A DNA stretch of 35,162 bases from an uncultured Jannaschia sp. (GTDB lineage: Bacteria; Pseudomonadota; Alphaproteobacteria; Rhodobacterales; Rhodobacteraceae): assembly GCA_947494145.1 (NCBI GenBank), contig CANLTZ010000025.1:1-35162 (forward strand), written 5' to 3'. Below, in pieces: positions 16,020-24,757 of this stretch. How positions within the stretch are numbered: the first letter of the stretch is position 1; each line of letters begins with the position of its first letter. The notes beneath the pieces are model-generated. The model saw only the letters and a list, made by a program, of their open reading frames with translations, was not told the origin of the DNA and ran no database searches. A program made the translations under genes and the position numbers.

Positions 16020-16167
16020 TCAGTAGGGCATTGGAGCATCCCCTGGGGAACGCTTCTCACGCACCTTCTGAGCTTTCTTTGACGGCTATGTCAGAGGCTG
16101 CGACCGCTCATCGTGGTCTCTGCAAAACGAGGGTGTTCTTAAAAGGTGGCCTTCCCGACTTTCGACC

Positions 16168-16183
16168 TACCTTTCCGAAGGTA
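16168..16183. promoter_or_regulatory. Inverted repeat in the RND operon leader
   Basis: TACCTTTCCGAAGGTA has 6-bp arms (TACCTT/AAGGTA) around 4 nt and ends 16 bp before the start codon of the adaptor gene. Such symmetric sites in front of RND pump genes are commonly TetR-type operators. No intact regulator is adjacent, so the binder is unknown. Confidence 0.4.
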
Positions 16184-16199
16184 ATAAATCGAGAGCGCC

Positions 16200-17336
16200 A
16201 TGTTTCTCACTTCCGTCAGAGCGGCCATGCTGTCGTTGCTCATCGCCATGCCAGCGGCTGCGCAGCGAGGGCCTGCGGCCGTCGGCGTCGAAACCGTCGA
16301 CATCCGGCCCTTCTCCGAAACCGTTCCCATCTTCGCCGAAGTCGTGACGGCCCGTGACGGCGAGGTCGCGGCGCGTGTCTCCGGCAGCGTCGCCTCGGTC
16401 GATGTGATTGAGGGAGCGCTCGTCTCTGAGGGACAGCCGATCGTGCGGCTGGACACGGAGTTGCTGGAAATCCTGAAGCGGCGGGCGGACGCGGAGGTCG
16501 CGGTGGCGCGGGCCGGTCTGAGCGTCGCCCAAGCGCGGCTTGAAACGGCGCAGACGGCGTTCGAACGTATCGTCGGGTTGGAGGGCACGGCAGCATTTTC
16601 CGGCGGGCGTTTCGACGAGGCGGAGGGTGCTTTTCTGGCCGCCGAAGGCCAAATCGCGGAGGCCGAGGCCCGGCTTGCCATCGCCGAAGCGGCTGGCGCC
16701 GAAGCGGGCTACAATCTGGAGCGTGCGACGGTGCTCGCCCCCTTCGACGGGACCGTTCTGGATGTCTTGGTGAACCCGGGCGAATACATCCAGACCGGCG
16801 CGCCGGTGCTGCGGCTGCTCGACACCTCGACGCTCGAAGTCGAGGCGAGCGTGCCTGCGCAATATGCCGATCTCATGGTCCCGGGTTTGCGCGTGTCCGC
16901 GCGTGCCGAGACCGGAGCGACGTTCGAGTTCGAATTGCGCGCATTGCTGCCCATTGAGACGGCGGCGACGCGAACACGTCCGGTGCGCTTCGCCGCGCCC
17001 GAATTGGCGGCCTCGCGGACGACGGCGGTCGGGCAGTCGATCACGGTCATGATTCCGGTTGGCGAGGCGACGGACCTGCTGACCGTGCCGAAGGACGCCC
17101 TGGTGCAGGCGCGGGGTGGGTGGAGTGTCTTCGTGGTAGAGGACGGCGCGGCACAACCGCGCGGTGTCCAGGTCGGCCTCGCGGTTGAAGACCGCTTCGA
17201 GGTGACGTCGGGCCTCGTGGAAGGCGACGTTGTCGTCGTGCGCGGCAATGAGCGTCTGCGCCCGGGCCAGGAAGTCGCGCCAATGGGCGGCGAAGGTCCG
17301 CCGCGTGGCACCGAAGCCGCAGGGGCAGGGAACTGA
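16200..17336 (+). CDS. RND efflux periplasmic adaptor (membrane fusion protein)
   Basis: A 378-residue HlyD/AcrA-family adaptor that links an inner-membrane RND pump to an outer-membrane channel. A signal peptide (MFLTSVRAAMLSLLIAMPAA) precedes the mature protein. The biotinyl-lipoyl halves are at DGEVAARVSGSVASVDVIEG (about residue 50) and ATVLAPFDGTVLDVLVNPGE (about 176), bracketing a coiled-coil arm of about 80 residues rich in Ala/Glu. Beta-barrel and membrane-proximal parts follow (TVPKDALVQARGGWSVFVVE). The C-terminal tail is Gly/Pro-rich. The stop shares a base with the pump start (TGATG). Confidence 0.92.
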   Translation: MFLTSVRAAMLSLLIAMPAAAQRGPAAVGVETVDIRPFSETVPIFAEVVTARDGEVAARVSGSVASVDVIEGALVSEGQPIVRLDTELLEILKRRADAEVAVARAGLSVAQARLETAQTAFERIVGLEGTAAFSGGRFDEAEGAFLAAEGQIAEAEARLAIAEAAGAEAGYNLERATVLAPFDGTVLDVLVNPGEYIQTGAPVLRLLDTSTLEVEASVPAQYADLMVPGLRVSARAETGATFEFELRALLPIETAATRTRPVRFAAPELAASRTTAVGQSITVMIPVGEATDLLTVPKDALVQARGGWSVFVVEDGAAQPRGVQVGLAVEDRFEVTSGLVEGDVVVVRGNERLRPGQEVAPMGGEGPPRGTEAAGAGN

Positions 17337-20300
17337 TGGATCCCATCCGCCTTGCCATCGACCGGCCTGTCGCCGTCGTTGCCGCAGTCATCATGGCAGT
17401 TCTATTCGGCCTGATCGCCGTCTCGCGCATCCCGATCCAGCTGGCCCCCGACGTGCGCAAGCCCATCGTCGTCGTTTCGACCGTCTGGCCGGGTGCCGCG
17501 CCCGCCGAGGTCGAACGCGAGATCGTCAACCCGCAGGAAGAAGCCTTGCGCGGGCTCGACGGGCTTGAGCTGATGACCTCGCGGTCCCGAACGGGAGAGG
17601 CGGAGGTCACGCTGGAATTCTCCATCGGGACAGACATGTCTCAGACGCTGCTTCTGGTCTCGAACCGGCTGGACCGCGTTTCGGGATACCCGGAGGAAGC
17701 CAACGAGCCGTCGCTCGACACGTCCGGTGCCGATGACAGTGCCATCGCCTGGGTGATCCTGCGTGCCGCGGAAGGCAACACGCGGCCAATGCCGACCTAT
17801 GGCGATTTCCTTGAGGATGTCGTCCAAGATCGGTTGGAGCGGATAGAGGGTGTTTCGGCGGTAAACGTCTTCGGCGGCGTCGGACGCGAGTTGCAGATCG
17901 TGATCGACCCGCGCCGCATGGCGAATTTCGGCCTTACCGTGCCCGAGATCGTCGCCACGCTGCGACGCGAGAACATCTCTCTGTCCGCGGGCGACGTCGA
18001 AGAAGGCAAGCGCCGCTACGTTGTGCGCGCGGAGGGCAACCTGAACACGGTTGAGACCATCGGCTCGGTCGTGCTGCGGTCCGACGTGGGCAATGGAACG
18101 GCGGGACGGCTGCGCGTGGCGGACATCGCAGATGTGACCTTCGCCTATCAGGAGCCGACGGCGCGCCTGCGCTTCCGCGGCGAGCCGGGACTCGCCTTCA
18201 ACATCGTGCGCGAGCCTGGCGCCAACGTCATTGAGACGATGGAGGAGGTCCGCCGCACCCTGGCCGAGTTGGCGGCGGGGCCGGTCGCCGAACAGGGCCT
18301 TCGGATGCGGCAGGTCTACGACGAGACGACTTACATCCAGGGCGCCATCGACCTCGTGGTCCAGAACATCTGGATTGGCGGCTTGCTGGCGGCGGGTGTG
18401 CTGATGCTGTTCCTGCGTTCCCCCCGCGCGACACTGGTGGTGTCATTGGCGATCCCGGTTTCCATCGTGGCGACCTTCGTGGCGATGGCGGTGACGGGGC
18501 GGACGCTAAACGTGATTTCGCTGGCGGGGATCGCCTTCGCCGTCGGCATGATCGTGGACGCGGCCATCGTTGTGCTGGAGAACATCTACCGCCTGCGTGA
18601 AAAGGGGCTGGACCGCAAGGAAGCGGCCTATCACGGGGCCAAGCAGGTCTGGGGTGCGATCCTCGTCTCGGCGCTGACGACAGTGCTGGTCTTCGTGCCG
18701 ATCCTCATCATGCAGCTGGAGGCAGGGCAGCTTTTCCGGGACATCGCTGTCGCGATCTCGGTCTCGGTGCTGCTTTCGCTGGTCGTGGCGGTCACTGTTG
18801 TCCCGGCCCTGGCGTCGCGCTTGCTGAAGGGCGGGGCGTCGCAGACGACAATGCGGATTTGGGGGCTGGACCATCTGGGTTTGGCATTCAAAGCGATGGT
18901 CATGGCCTATGTCCGACTGACCGTGCGGTTCAGGATCGTTGGCATCGCCATGGTCGCGGTCATCGCCGGAGGCGCGGCGGTCGCTACCTGGGCTTTCCTG
19001 CCACGGCTCGAATACCTGCCGGAAGGGAATCGCAACCTCGTCTTTGGCCTGATCATCCCGCCGCCGGGCTACAACCTGGACACGACCGAGACCATCGCCC
19101 AGCGGATCGAACGCGTGGCCGAGCCGCTTTGGGCCGCAGCGCCGGCGCCCGCGACCGAGGACGGCACGCCGACCATCGATAGCTTCTTCTTCGTGGCAAC
19201 GCCCGGCAACTCTTTCGTGGGTGCCGCGGCCGTGGATGGCCAGCGCGCCGGAGAGTTGATCCCAATCCTGTCGCGGCCGATCTTCGCCGAGCCCGGCACC
19301 TTTGGCTTCATGACGCAGCCCTCGCTTTTCGGGCGGGGCGTCGGAGGGGGGCGCACCATCGAACTGAACGTTTCCGGCCAGGACCTCAACGAGATCCTCG
19401 GCGTCGCGGGACGGGCCGCTGGCATCGTCGCGGGATTGCTGCCGCGCTCCGAAGGGCATCAGTTCCGCCCCATCCCCGGCCTGGAACTGGGCGCGCCGGA
19501 GGTGCGGCTTATCCCCGACCGTCTCCGTCTGAGCGATGCAGGGCTCGATTCCTCTGCGCTCGCCGCGACGGTGGACGCATTCAACGACGGGCTGCGGGTC
19601 GCCGAGATCACCGTCGGGGCAGAACGGCTCGACCTGATGCTCAAGGGTGATCCGCAACTGCGCACGGGCCAGCGGACGCAAGATGTTGGCCGCTACCCCG
19701 TCGTCACACCATCTGGAGAGATCGTCCCCGTCTCCGCCCTGTCGGAGGTCGTCGTCACCGCCGGGCCGACCGAGATCCGCCACCGCGACCGTCTGAGGAC
19801 GATCACCCTAGAGATCCGTCCCTCCGACGCGCTCGCACTAGAGGCGGCGGTCGAACTTCTGGAGCAGGAGGTCGTCGCACCGCTGACGGAAAGTGGCTTG
19901 CCGGATGGGGTCCGCCTTACCGTGTCGGGCACAGCCGACCAGCTCAGCCAGACCTGGGGGGCGATCCAAGTCAACCTGCTGGTCGCGCTCGTGATCGTAT
20001 TCCTGGTGATGGCAATTCTGTTCGAATCCTTCGTGCTGCCTCTCGTCATCTTGATCTCGGTCCCCGTGGCGGCTGCGGGGGGCGTGGGCGGGCTGGCCTT
20101 GCTGAATACCTTCCAAGTGCAGCCGCTGGACATGCTGACCCTTCTGGGCTTCGTGATCCTGATCGGGATCGTCGTGAACAACGCGATCCTCATCGTGCAC
20201 CAGTCGCTCTTTCATCTCAGGGAAGACGGCATGTCTCCGATCGACGCGATCGAGGAAGCGACGCGCAACCGCATCCGCCCAATCTTCATGTCCACCTTGA

Positions 20301-20494
20301 CCTCGATCTGCGGAATGCTTCCGCTCGTCCTTTTCCCTGGCGAAGGGTCTGAACTCTACCGTGGCCTAGGCGCAGTCGTGGTCGGCGGGCTGTCCATGTC
20401 GGCCTTCCTCACGCTTCTGACAGTCCCGCCCCTGCTGCGCCTGTGCCTTGCCACACCGGAGTCGAGAACGGCAGCATCGGTCCCGGCTGAATAG
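17336..20494 (+). CDS. RND multidrug efflux permease (HAE1-type)
   Basis: A 1052-residue proton-driven inner-membrane pump of the AcrB/MexB superfamily. The first segment is IDRPVAVVAAVIMAVLFGLI. The proton-relay region of TM4 is GMIVDAAIVVLENIYRLREK, and the TM10 counterpart is GIVVNNAILIVHQSLFHLRE. Two large periplasmic loops follow TM1 and TM7 (FLPRLEYLPEGNRNLVFGLI), giving the usual internal duplication. Length matches the family. Partner is the adaptor just upstream. No outer-membrane factor gene is present, so a TolC-type channel must come from elsewhere. Substrate cannot be read from sequence. Confidence 0.93.
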   Translation: MDPIRLAIDRPVAVVAAVIMAVLFGLIAVSRIPIQLAPDVRKPIVVVSTVWPGAAPAEVEREIVNPQEEALRGLDGLELMTSRSRTGEAEVTLEFSIGTDMSQTLLLVSNRLDRVSGYPEEANEPSLDTSGADDSAIAWVILRAAEGNTRPMPTYGDFLEDVVQDRLERIEGVSAVNVFGGVGRELQIVIDPRRMANFGLTVPEIVATLRRENISLSAGDVEEGKRRYVVRAEGNLNTVETIGSVVLRSDVGNGTAGRLRVADIADVTFAYQEPTARLRFRGEPGLAFNIVREPGANVIETMEEVRRTLAELAAGPVAEQGLRMRQVYDETTYIQGAIDLVVQNIWIGGLLAAGVLMLFLRSPRATLVVSLAIPVSIVATFVAMAVTGRTLNVISLAGIAFAVGMIVDAAIVVLENIYRLREKGLDRKEAAYHGAKQVWGAILVSALTTVLVFVPILIMQLEAGQLFRDIAVAISVSVLLSLVVAVTVVPALASRLLKGGASQTTMRIWGLDHLGLAFKAMVMAYVRLTVRFRIVGIAMVAVIAGGAAVATWAFLPRLEYLPEGNRNLVFGLIIPPPGYNLDTTETIAQRIERVAEPLWAAAPAPATEDGTPTIDSFFFVATPGNSFVGAAAVDGQRAGELIPILSRPIFAEPGTFGFMTQPSLFGRGVGGGRTIELNVSGQDLNEILGVAGRAAGIVAGLLPRSEGHQFRPIPGLELGAPEVRLIPDRLRLSDAGLDSSALAATVDAFNDGLRVAEITVGAERLDLMLKGDPQLRTGQRTQDVGRYPVVTPSGEIVPVSALSEVVVTAGPTEIRHRDRLRTITLEIRPSDALALEAAVELLEQEVVAPLTESGLPDGVRLTVSGTADQLSQTWGAIQVNLLVALVIVFLVMAILFESFVLPLVILISVPVAAAGGVGGLALLNTFQVQPLDMLTLLGFVILIGIVVNNAILIVHQSLFHLREDGMSPIDAIEEATRNRIRPIFMSTLTSICGMLPLVLFPGEGSELYRGLGAVVVGGLSMSAFLTLLTVPPLLRLCLATPESRTAASVPAE

Positions 20495-20623
20495 CGCGCT
20501 GGTCCGTCCTGCAAGCGGTGGCGATCTGTCGTAGGGACTTGTGCCGTTCGACCCACAAATCGGATCGGTCGCGGTTTGATGCCGCTGCTTTGATAGCATC
20601 TATTGCAGCGAAGGAGATGAACT
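20495..20623. other. Leader of the IS3 relic
   Basis: No gene is seen. The stretch between the pump stop and the OrfA start holds an AAGGAG site at 20611-20616 serving the relic OrfA. Confidence 0.3.
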
Positions 20624-21054
20624 ATGGGATTGAAACGTAAGGGCGAATTCTGGACCGATGCGGTGCGGATCGCGCTGACCAGCGGGCTGACACGCAAGCA
20701 GGTGGTTGCCGATTTGGGTGTTGGCCTTTCGACGCTGAACAAATAGTTCACCGTGCATCGCGACACCGAAGGTGGTGTCAGACAAGGACTTGAACCCTGC
20801 CTGCGAGAATGAACGGCTTTGGCGAGAGGACCGCATTCTCAAGAAGGAGGGAGAGATCCTAGAGCGGTTCTCGAAAAACCTGAGCCATCAGCTTTTCGTG
20901 AAACGATGCAACGTCAATGCGATGTCGGGACGTTTTTCGAAAGTACGGATTCAGGTCTTCCGAAAACCGCTTTAGAAAGAAGGCCACCACCGTCTTCGCG
21001 CGCCAAAAGTGGCTTGAACGGACGCTGGGAGCGGCATCAAACCGGGACAGGTCC
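20624..21054 (+). pseudogene. IS3-family OrfA relic with right end
   Basis: ATG 20624 opens KRKGEFWTDAVRIALTSGLT and ADLGVGLSTLNK, an IS3 OrfA helix-turn-helix. A TAG at 20744 replaces the usual Trp after STLNK. The leucine-zipper part (CENERLWREDRILKKEGEIL) is in another phase. It is then split by the MITE at 20862-20972 and resumes as KKATTVFARQKW. OrfB is almost wholly deleted; a right end GGGACAGGTCCA lies at 21043-21054, matching the end at 9938. Confidence 0.75.
20862..20972. repeat. MITE-like element, copy 1
   Basis: A 111-bp element with imperfect terminal inverted repeats of about 24 bp: left GAGCGGTTCTCGAAAAACCT, right arm (reverse complement) AAGCGGTTTTCGGAAGACCT. It is flanked by TA on both sides (20860-20861, 20973-20974), as expected for Tc1/mariner-IS630-type mobilisation. 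The flanking coding sequence of the IS3 OrfA joins naturally when the element is removed (GEILE / KKATTVFA). A second copy is at 31165-31275. Confidence 0.8.
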
Positions 21055-21089
21055 AGTTGGTGCAGCGCCGGGGCACCTGAAGCCTCGCG

Positions 21090-21995
21090 CTATGGCACCC
21101 CGCGATTTCTACTCTGCTGCGCGAGATGCCGCTCGATCATGGCTTCTGTCCTTTTGGGCCACCATGTCGGCAGGAGCGAAAAGTTGAAGGCGGCCATGAG
21201 AAAGCGATCGAACAGGCTGTAGGGTGGTTGATCTTCCAGTCTGTCGCACCAGTCGGGGCGGCTGTAGCTCAGCATGAAATCGCGGATCGCGAAGGCGATC
21301 TGGCTATTCTGACCGGCATGGCTTGGGGGGAAGATGCCAAGCGGCCAGCGTTCCCGGTATTTTGTCCAACGGTGGTGCCGCAGACGGATCATCAGCGGGC
21401 CGTAATGGATCAATTCCGGGTCGCGCGCGTTCTCGCTGGGCAGGATGGACGTCCCGCGTATCGTCATGTCGAGGTCGCGGACATCGTTGTCGAGCGAGGT
21501 GATGAAGAACCGGCCCCAGGACCAGGTGTAGGCCACGCCGCGCGCACGGTCGAAGCGCACGGGGCGGTATTTCGGCCAGATCGCGGCGGCGTAGAAGAAG
21601 AACGTGGGTAGGGCCAGATAGATCAGGCCGCCGATCCAACGGTGGCCATGGATATCCATCATTTCCTGAAACCAAACCTCGAAAGAGGGAAAGTCTGCGC
21701 CTCGGGCAATCCATCTTTCATATTGCGGTCGTAGATGTGCTTCAGGATCGACCAGATACATCACATGCCCCCACAGCACGTCGTTCTCGGACCATGATTG
21801 AAACAGAAAGAAAGCCATCAGGCAGAACATACCCCACATGATCGCGCGCAGGATGCCGTTATCGATCCGGGCGACCTCCATCACGTCGGGCGAAACCATC
21901 CGCAGCGAGTAGCGCAGTCCCGGTAGGTGAAGCCGCTGCAGACCGTTGGCGGTCGTCTGCTCCCCCGCGGTTTCAAAACGCCGACGCCATCCCAT
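21090..21995 (-). CDS. Two-TM immunity protein to the second VasX-like effector
   Basis: A 301-residue membrane protein with helices near residues 46-68 (ILRAIMWGMFCLMAFFLFQ) and 119-139 (IGGLIYLALPTFFFYAAAIW). The conserved soluble block VRFDRARGVAYTWSWGRFFI is shared with the immunity candidate at 7628. The C-terminal part ends in a further hydrophobic patch (DRFLMAAFNFSLLPTWWP). ATG 21995 shares its A with the effector TGA (TGATG), giving tight coupling. Immunity function is inferred from synteny and topology. Confidence 0.8.
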   Translation of the reverse strand: MGWRRRFETAGEQTTANGLQRLHLPGLRYSLRMVSPDVMEVARIDNGILRAIMWGMFCLMAFFLFQSWSENDVLWGHVMYLVDPEAHLRPQYERWIARGADFPSFEVWFQEMMDIHGHRWIGGLIYLALPTFFFYAAAIWPKYRPVRFDRARGVAYTWSWGRFFITSLDNDVRDLDMTIRGTSILPSENARDPELIHYGPLMIRLRHHRWTKYRERWPLGIFPPSHAGQNSQIAFAIRDFMLSYSRPDWCDRLEDQPPYSLFDRFLMAAFNFSLLPTWWPKRTEAMIERHLAQQSRNRGVP

Positions 21996-24757
21996 CAGAG
22001 TTGCCAGGCCTTGATGGTGAGGCGGTCTTCGTATGCAGCACCGTTCAGTTTCGGGTAGCTCGCATCGATCCGGAGGTCTGATATGCGATCATGGTCCGGC
22101 ACCGGTCGTTCACTTAGGATGAGGTGTACCATGCCCGGTGCAACATAGTGCTTCTGCACATCAAGGGGACGCCCTGCCATGGGAGCGCCACCCATGCCCA
22201 TCATCCCGATAGAAGCGGTCACGACACGCACCGTGGCTTCCAGCCGACCCAAATCCGCGACGCTTTCCAGCGCTGAGCAGGCGATCTCAATCCGCATGTC
22301 GCCTTCGGCGGCGTTCTCGATCTGCAGCGAACCCGTGAGGTCGCGGTAATCGTTCAACTCTTGTTCGAAGGCAGACCTGTAGGGTTCGGAGCCATTCATC
22401 AGGGACTTGGCCAGATCGATCCGTCTGCCAACTTCTAGACGGTCTTCTCCCTCCCAATAGCGCTGCGACCGCCCCCAGAACCCATGTCGGACCCAGTAGT
22501 CCACATCGCTGTCAGTGAAGAAGGTGGCCACCGTCCCCGCAACGATCATCAGCCCGCCGACAATTGCGCCCGGCACCAACGCAAAACCGGTGGCACCCGT
22601 CGCAAGAACCACCAAGCCCCCTGCCGCGATAAGCGAGTTCCCGAACCCCGCGGCCATGTCATCGGCCCGGAACCCCTCCCTGGCGTTGAAACTGGCGAGC
22701 ACGACGCCCACCGCGCCAGCGATGTTCCCGAGGGTCACAAAGCGAAGCATGCTGCCCGACACCGAGCCCGCCCCGTTCGTTGCCTGCGCGGTGACAGTAC
22801 CGGCGTTAAAGAACCTATCCCCCCCGGATGCGAACATACGGTTGAAGATGGACGTGCTCACACCGTTGGTGAATTGCACTGAGCCCGGCACCGTCTGGAG
22901 CGCTCTGATCCCGGAGGCAGCCTCCAGCAGGACTGAGGCAACCTGTACGCGGGGGTCGCGCGCAATGGCCCCAACCGCGGTGAAACTGCGCCGGACATTG
23001 TTCCAGTTGTTCAAGGTCTGGAACGCGGCATAAAAGCTGAGCAGCATCGCACCGCCCTTCGTGCCAAGATCCGCCGCGCGATACGCCTCGGACAGGGCCT
23101 GGCCTTGGGCTGTGATCGTCCCGGTGCCGGTGATTTCATAGTAGGGCACATTGACCAACCGGGTTGGCACAGGGGTGCCCCCATCCATGGCAGCCGTCAG
23201 CGCATTGCCGTCGACGTTGACCCTGCTCGGTCGTTGCCCAGTCAGCCCGACCCGCGCGAATGTCCGGCGCAAGGTGTCATCGATATTGTTTGGCGACACG
23301 GGCACGGCGATTTCGGTGACGCCAAGAATGCGCTCAATGGGGGCTTTATGGATGATCCCGCCGGGGCTTTGCGTCCAGGCCAGCGCGAGTTCTTTCGCGG
23401 TCACGGCGAATGTGATGTTCATGTGGGTGCGATACCGCGTCAGGTACTCCTGCGAAGCGGTCGCTGCGACCGTGAAGAGCTCTTTGAAGATGATGAACCA
23501 CTGTCGCGAGTTATCCGTGGCGGCATCACCCAACATGGCGGCCATAGAAGCCGAGCCATAGGCAGAGGTGCCAAGGGTCTGAAATGCCTTGCTCAGCAGG
23601 AAGAACGCATAATCCATACGTCGCACACTGGCTTCGTCGCCGATGCTGTCCAGCCCACCTAGAACCACCTCCAACTCGGTGAGCACAGTGCCTGTCCCGG
23701 TGCGGGTGCTTACGGTCCAATACGCGCGAACGAGGGCCCTTATCTCATCGTTGAGCACATTTTGCCGCACTTCCAGGGCATCGTAGGTGCCGAGATAGTC
23801 TTCATGCACGGGCGTGCCATTCCAATCGAAGTAATCGCGCAGGGTGCCGCTGTCATGATCGATATGTTCCCAGAGGTTCTTGACCCCTTTGCCGATCATC
23901 AAGGGATACTGATATTCTGCGCTGAAGGTCTTCAAGCTGTGCGACTTGGCGAGGTGAGCCGCCTGTAGATCGAGCAGCTCGCCCAGATGGTCTTGCACTG
24001 CGACGACGCGTCCGCGTTCACGACTTTGCTGGCAAACCACGACCTGTCCTGTCGTCTCTGGCTGAAATGCGGTGTAGCGCAGGGCGTTCGCGGAAGGGTT
24101 TGGTTGTGCGTTGGGTGTGAACTCTGCCACGTGCTCAGCAATTCGTGCCATTGGCACAGAATGCGGCGTACTCTCCGCAATCAAATTGACACGAGTCATC
24201 AGCTTTCTGCGGACACCCGAATCCAGTTCCGCCATCAAGAATAGATAGCCGGGCCAACGTTCTTCGCTGTAGGCGATCTCGATCTCGGAGACTTGCCGGT
24301 TCACGAAAGCATAGGGATAGCGGCGGTTATCGAGCACTTCCCATTTTCCGTCCGCGCCGCTTCCCGTCCATTCCAGTTTGTAGAACTGATACCGGCCAGT
24401 GGGTGCAGAAACATCGTCGCGCACATGCCCGGAGCTGTCGTCATGCCCCGTTTGGCTTACGTAGCGAAACACGAGCCATGTCCCGCTATCATCCGAACTC
24501 TGATCGTCTGGATGTCCATTGCGGGCATAGATGTAGATATAGCCCTGCCGGATGCGTCGTAATTCATGATCGGAAGACGCCCCGATTGCGGTTGGATTAC
24601 CTACGGCGCGACCGGAACTGGTGACGGAAAAGAGCGCCGTGTCCGTCAGAGCATGGCGCGCCGGGAAGATCGGGATGATCGTTTCGTCACAGGCTCCGAC
24701 GATTTCGCCGGCTTCACGGGTCTCCGACAATGGGGGTGGCGCTTCTTCGGTAGTCAT
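21995..24757 (-). CDS. Second VasX-like T6SS membrane-targeting effector
   Basis: 920 residues from ATG 24757, chosen because it forms an ATGA overlap with the DUF4123 stop; an ATG 75 nt upstream lies inside that gene. The N-terminal VasX-type signature is IIPIFPARHALTD, HELRRIRQGYIYIYARN and YPYAFVNRQVSEIEIAYSEE. These align with AIYPVRYGYAN, VARLLRPGWIYIREE and FVFVNKGVSEVSILYTE of the first effector. C-terminal hydrophobic segments lie near 706-726 (GNSLIAAGGLVVLATGATGF) and 727-748 (VPGAIVGGLMIVAGTVATFF). The motif YWVRHGFWGRSQRYWEGED follows. The middle regions share little, so the two are related but not recent duplicates. Likely a pore-former acting on recipient membranes. Confidence 0.85.
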   Translation of the reverse strand: MTTEEAPPPLSETREAGEIVGACDETIIPIFPARHALTDTALFSVTSSGRAVGNPTAIGASSDHELRRIRQGYIYIYARNGHPDDQSSDDSGTWLVFRYVSQTGHDDSSGHVRDDVSAPTGRYQFYKLEWTGSGADGKWEVLDNRRYPYAFVNRQVSEIEIAYSEERWPGYLFLMAELDSGVRRKLMTRVNLIAESTPHSVPMARIAEHVAEFTPNAQPNPSANALRYTAFQPETTGQVVVCQQSRERGRVVAVQDHLGELLDLQAAHLAKSHSLKTFSAEYQYPLMIGKGVKNLWEHIDHDSGTLRDYFDWNGTPVHEDYLGTYDALEVRQNVLNDEIRALVRAYWTVSTRTGTGTVLTELEVVLGGLDSIGDEASVRRMDYAFFLLSKAFQTLGTSAYGSASMAAMLGDAATDNSRQWFIIFKELFTVAATASQEYLTRYRTHMNITFAVTAKELALAWTQSPGGIIHKAPIERILGVTEIAVPVSPNNIDDTLRRTFARVGLTGQRPSRVNVDGNALTAAMDGGTPVPTRLVNVPYYEITGTGTITAQGQALSEAYRAADLGTKGGAMLLSFYAAFQTLNNWNNVRRSFTAVGAIARDPRVQVASVLLEAASGIRALQTVPGSVQFTNGVSTSIFNRMFASGGDRFFNAGTVTAQATNGAGSVSGSMLRFVTLGNIAGAVGVVLASFNAREGFRADDMAAGFGNSLIAAGGLVVLATGATGFALVPGAIVGGLMIVAGTVATFFTDSDVDYWVRHGFWGRSQRYWEGEDRLEVGRRIDLAKSLMNGSEPYRSAFEQELNDYRDLTGSLQIENAAEGDMRIEIACSALESVADLGRLEATVRVVTASIGMMGMGGAPMAGRPLDVQKHYVAPGMVHLILSERPVPDHDRISDLRIDASYPKLNGAAYEDRLTIKAWQL

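Noticed and set aside
18506-19783. Long minus-strand frame inside the RND pump gene
   Set aside because: A shadow caused by high GC; the protein is rich in Asp/Arg/Gln/His and the plus strand encodes a complete pump.
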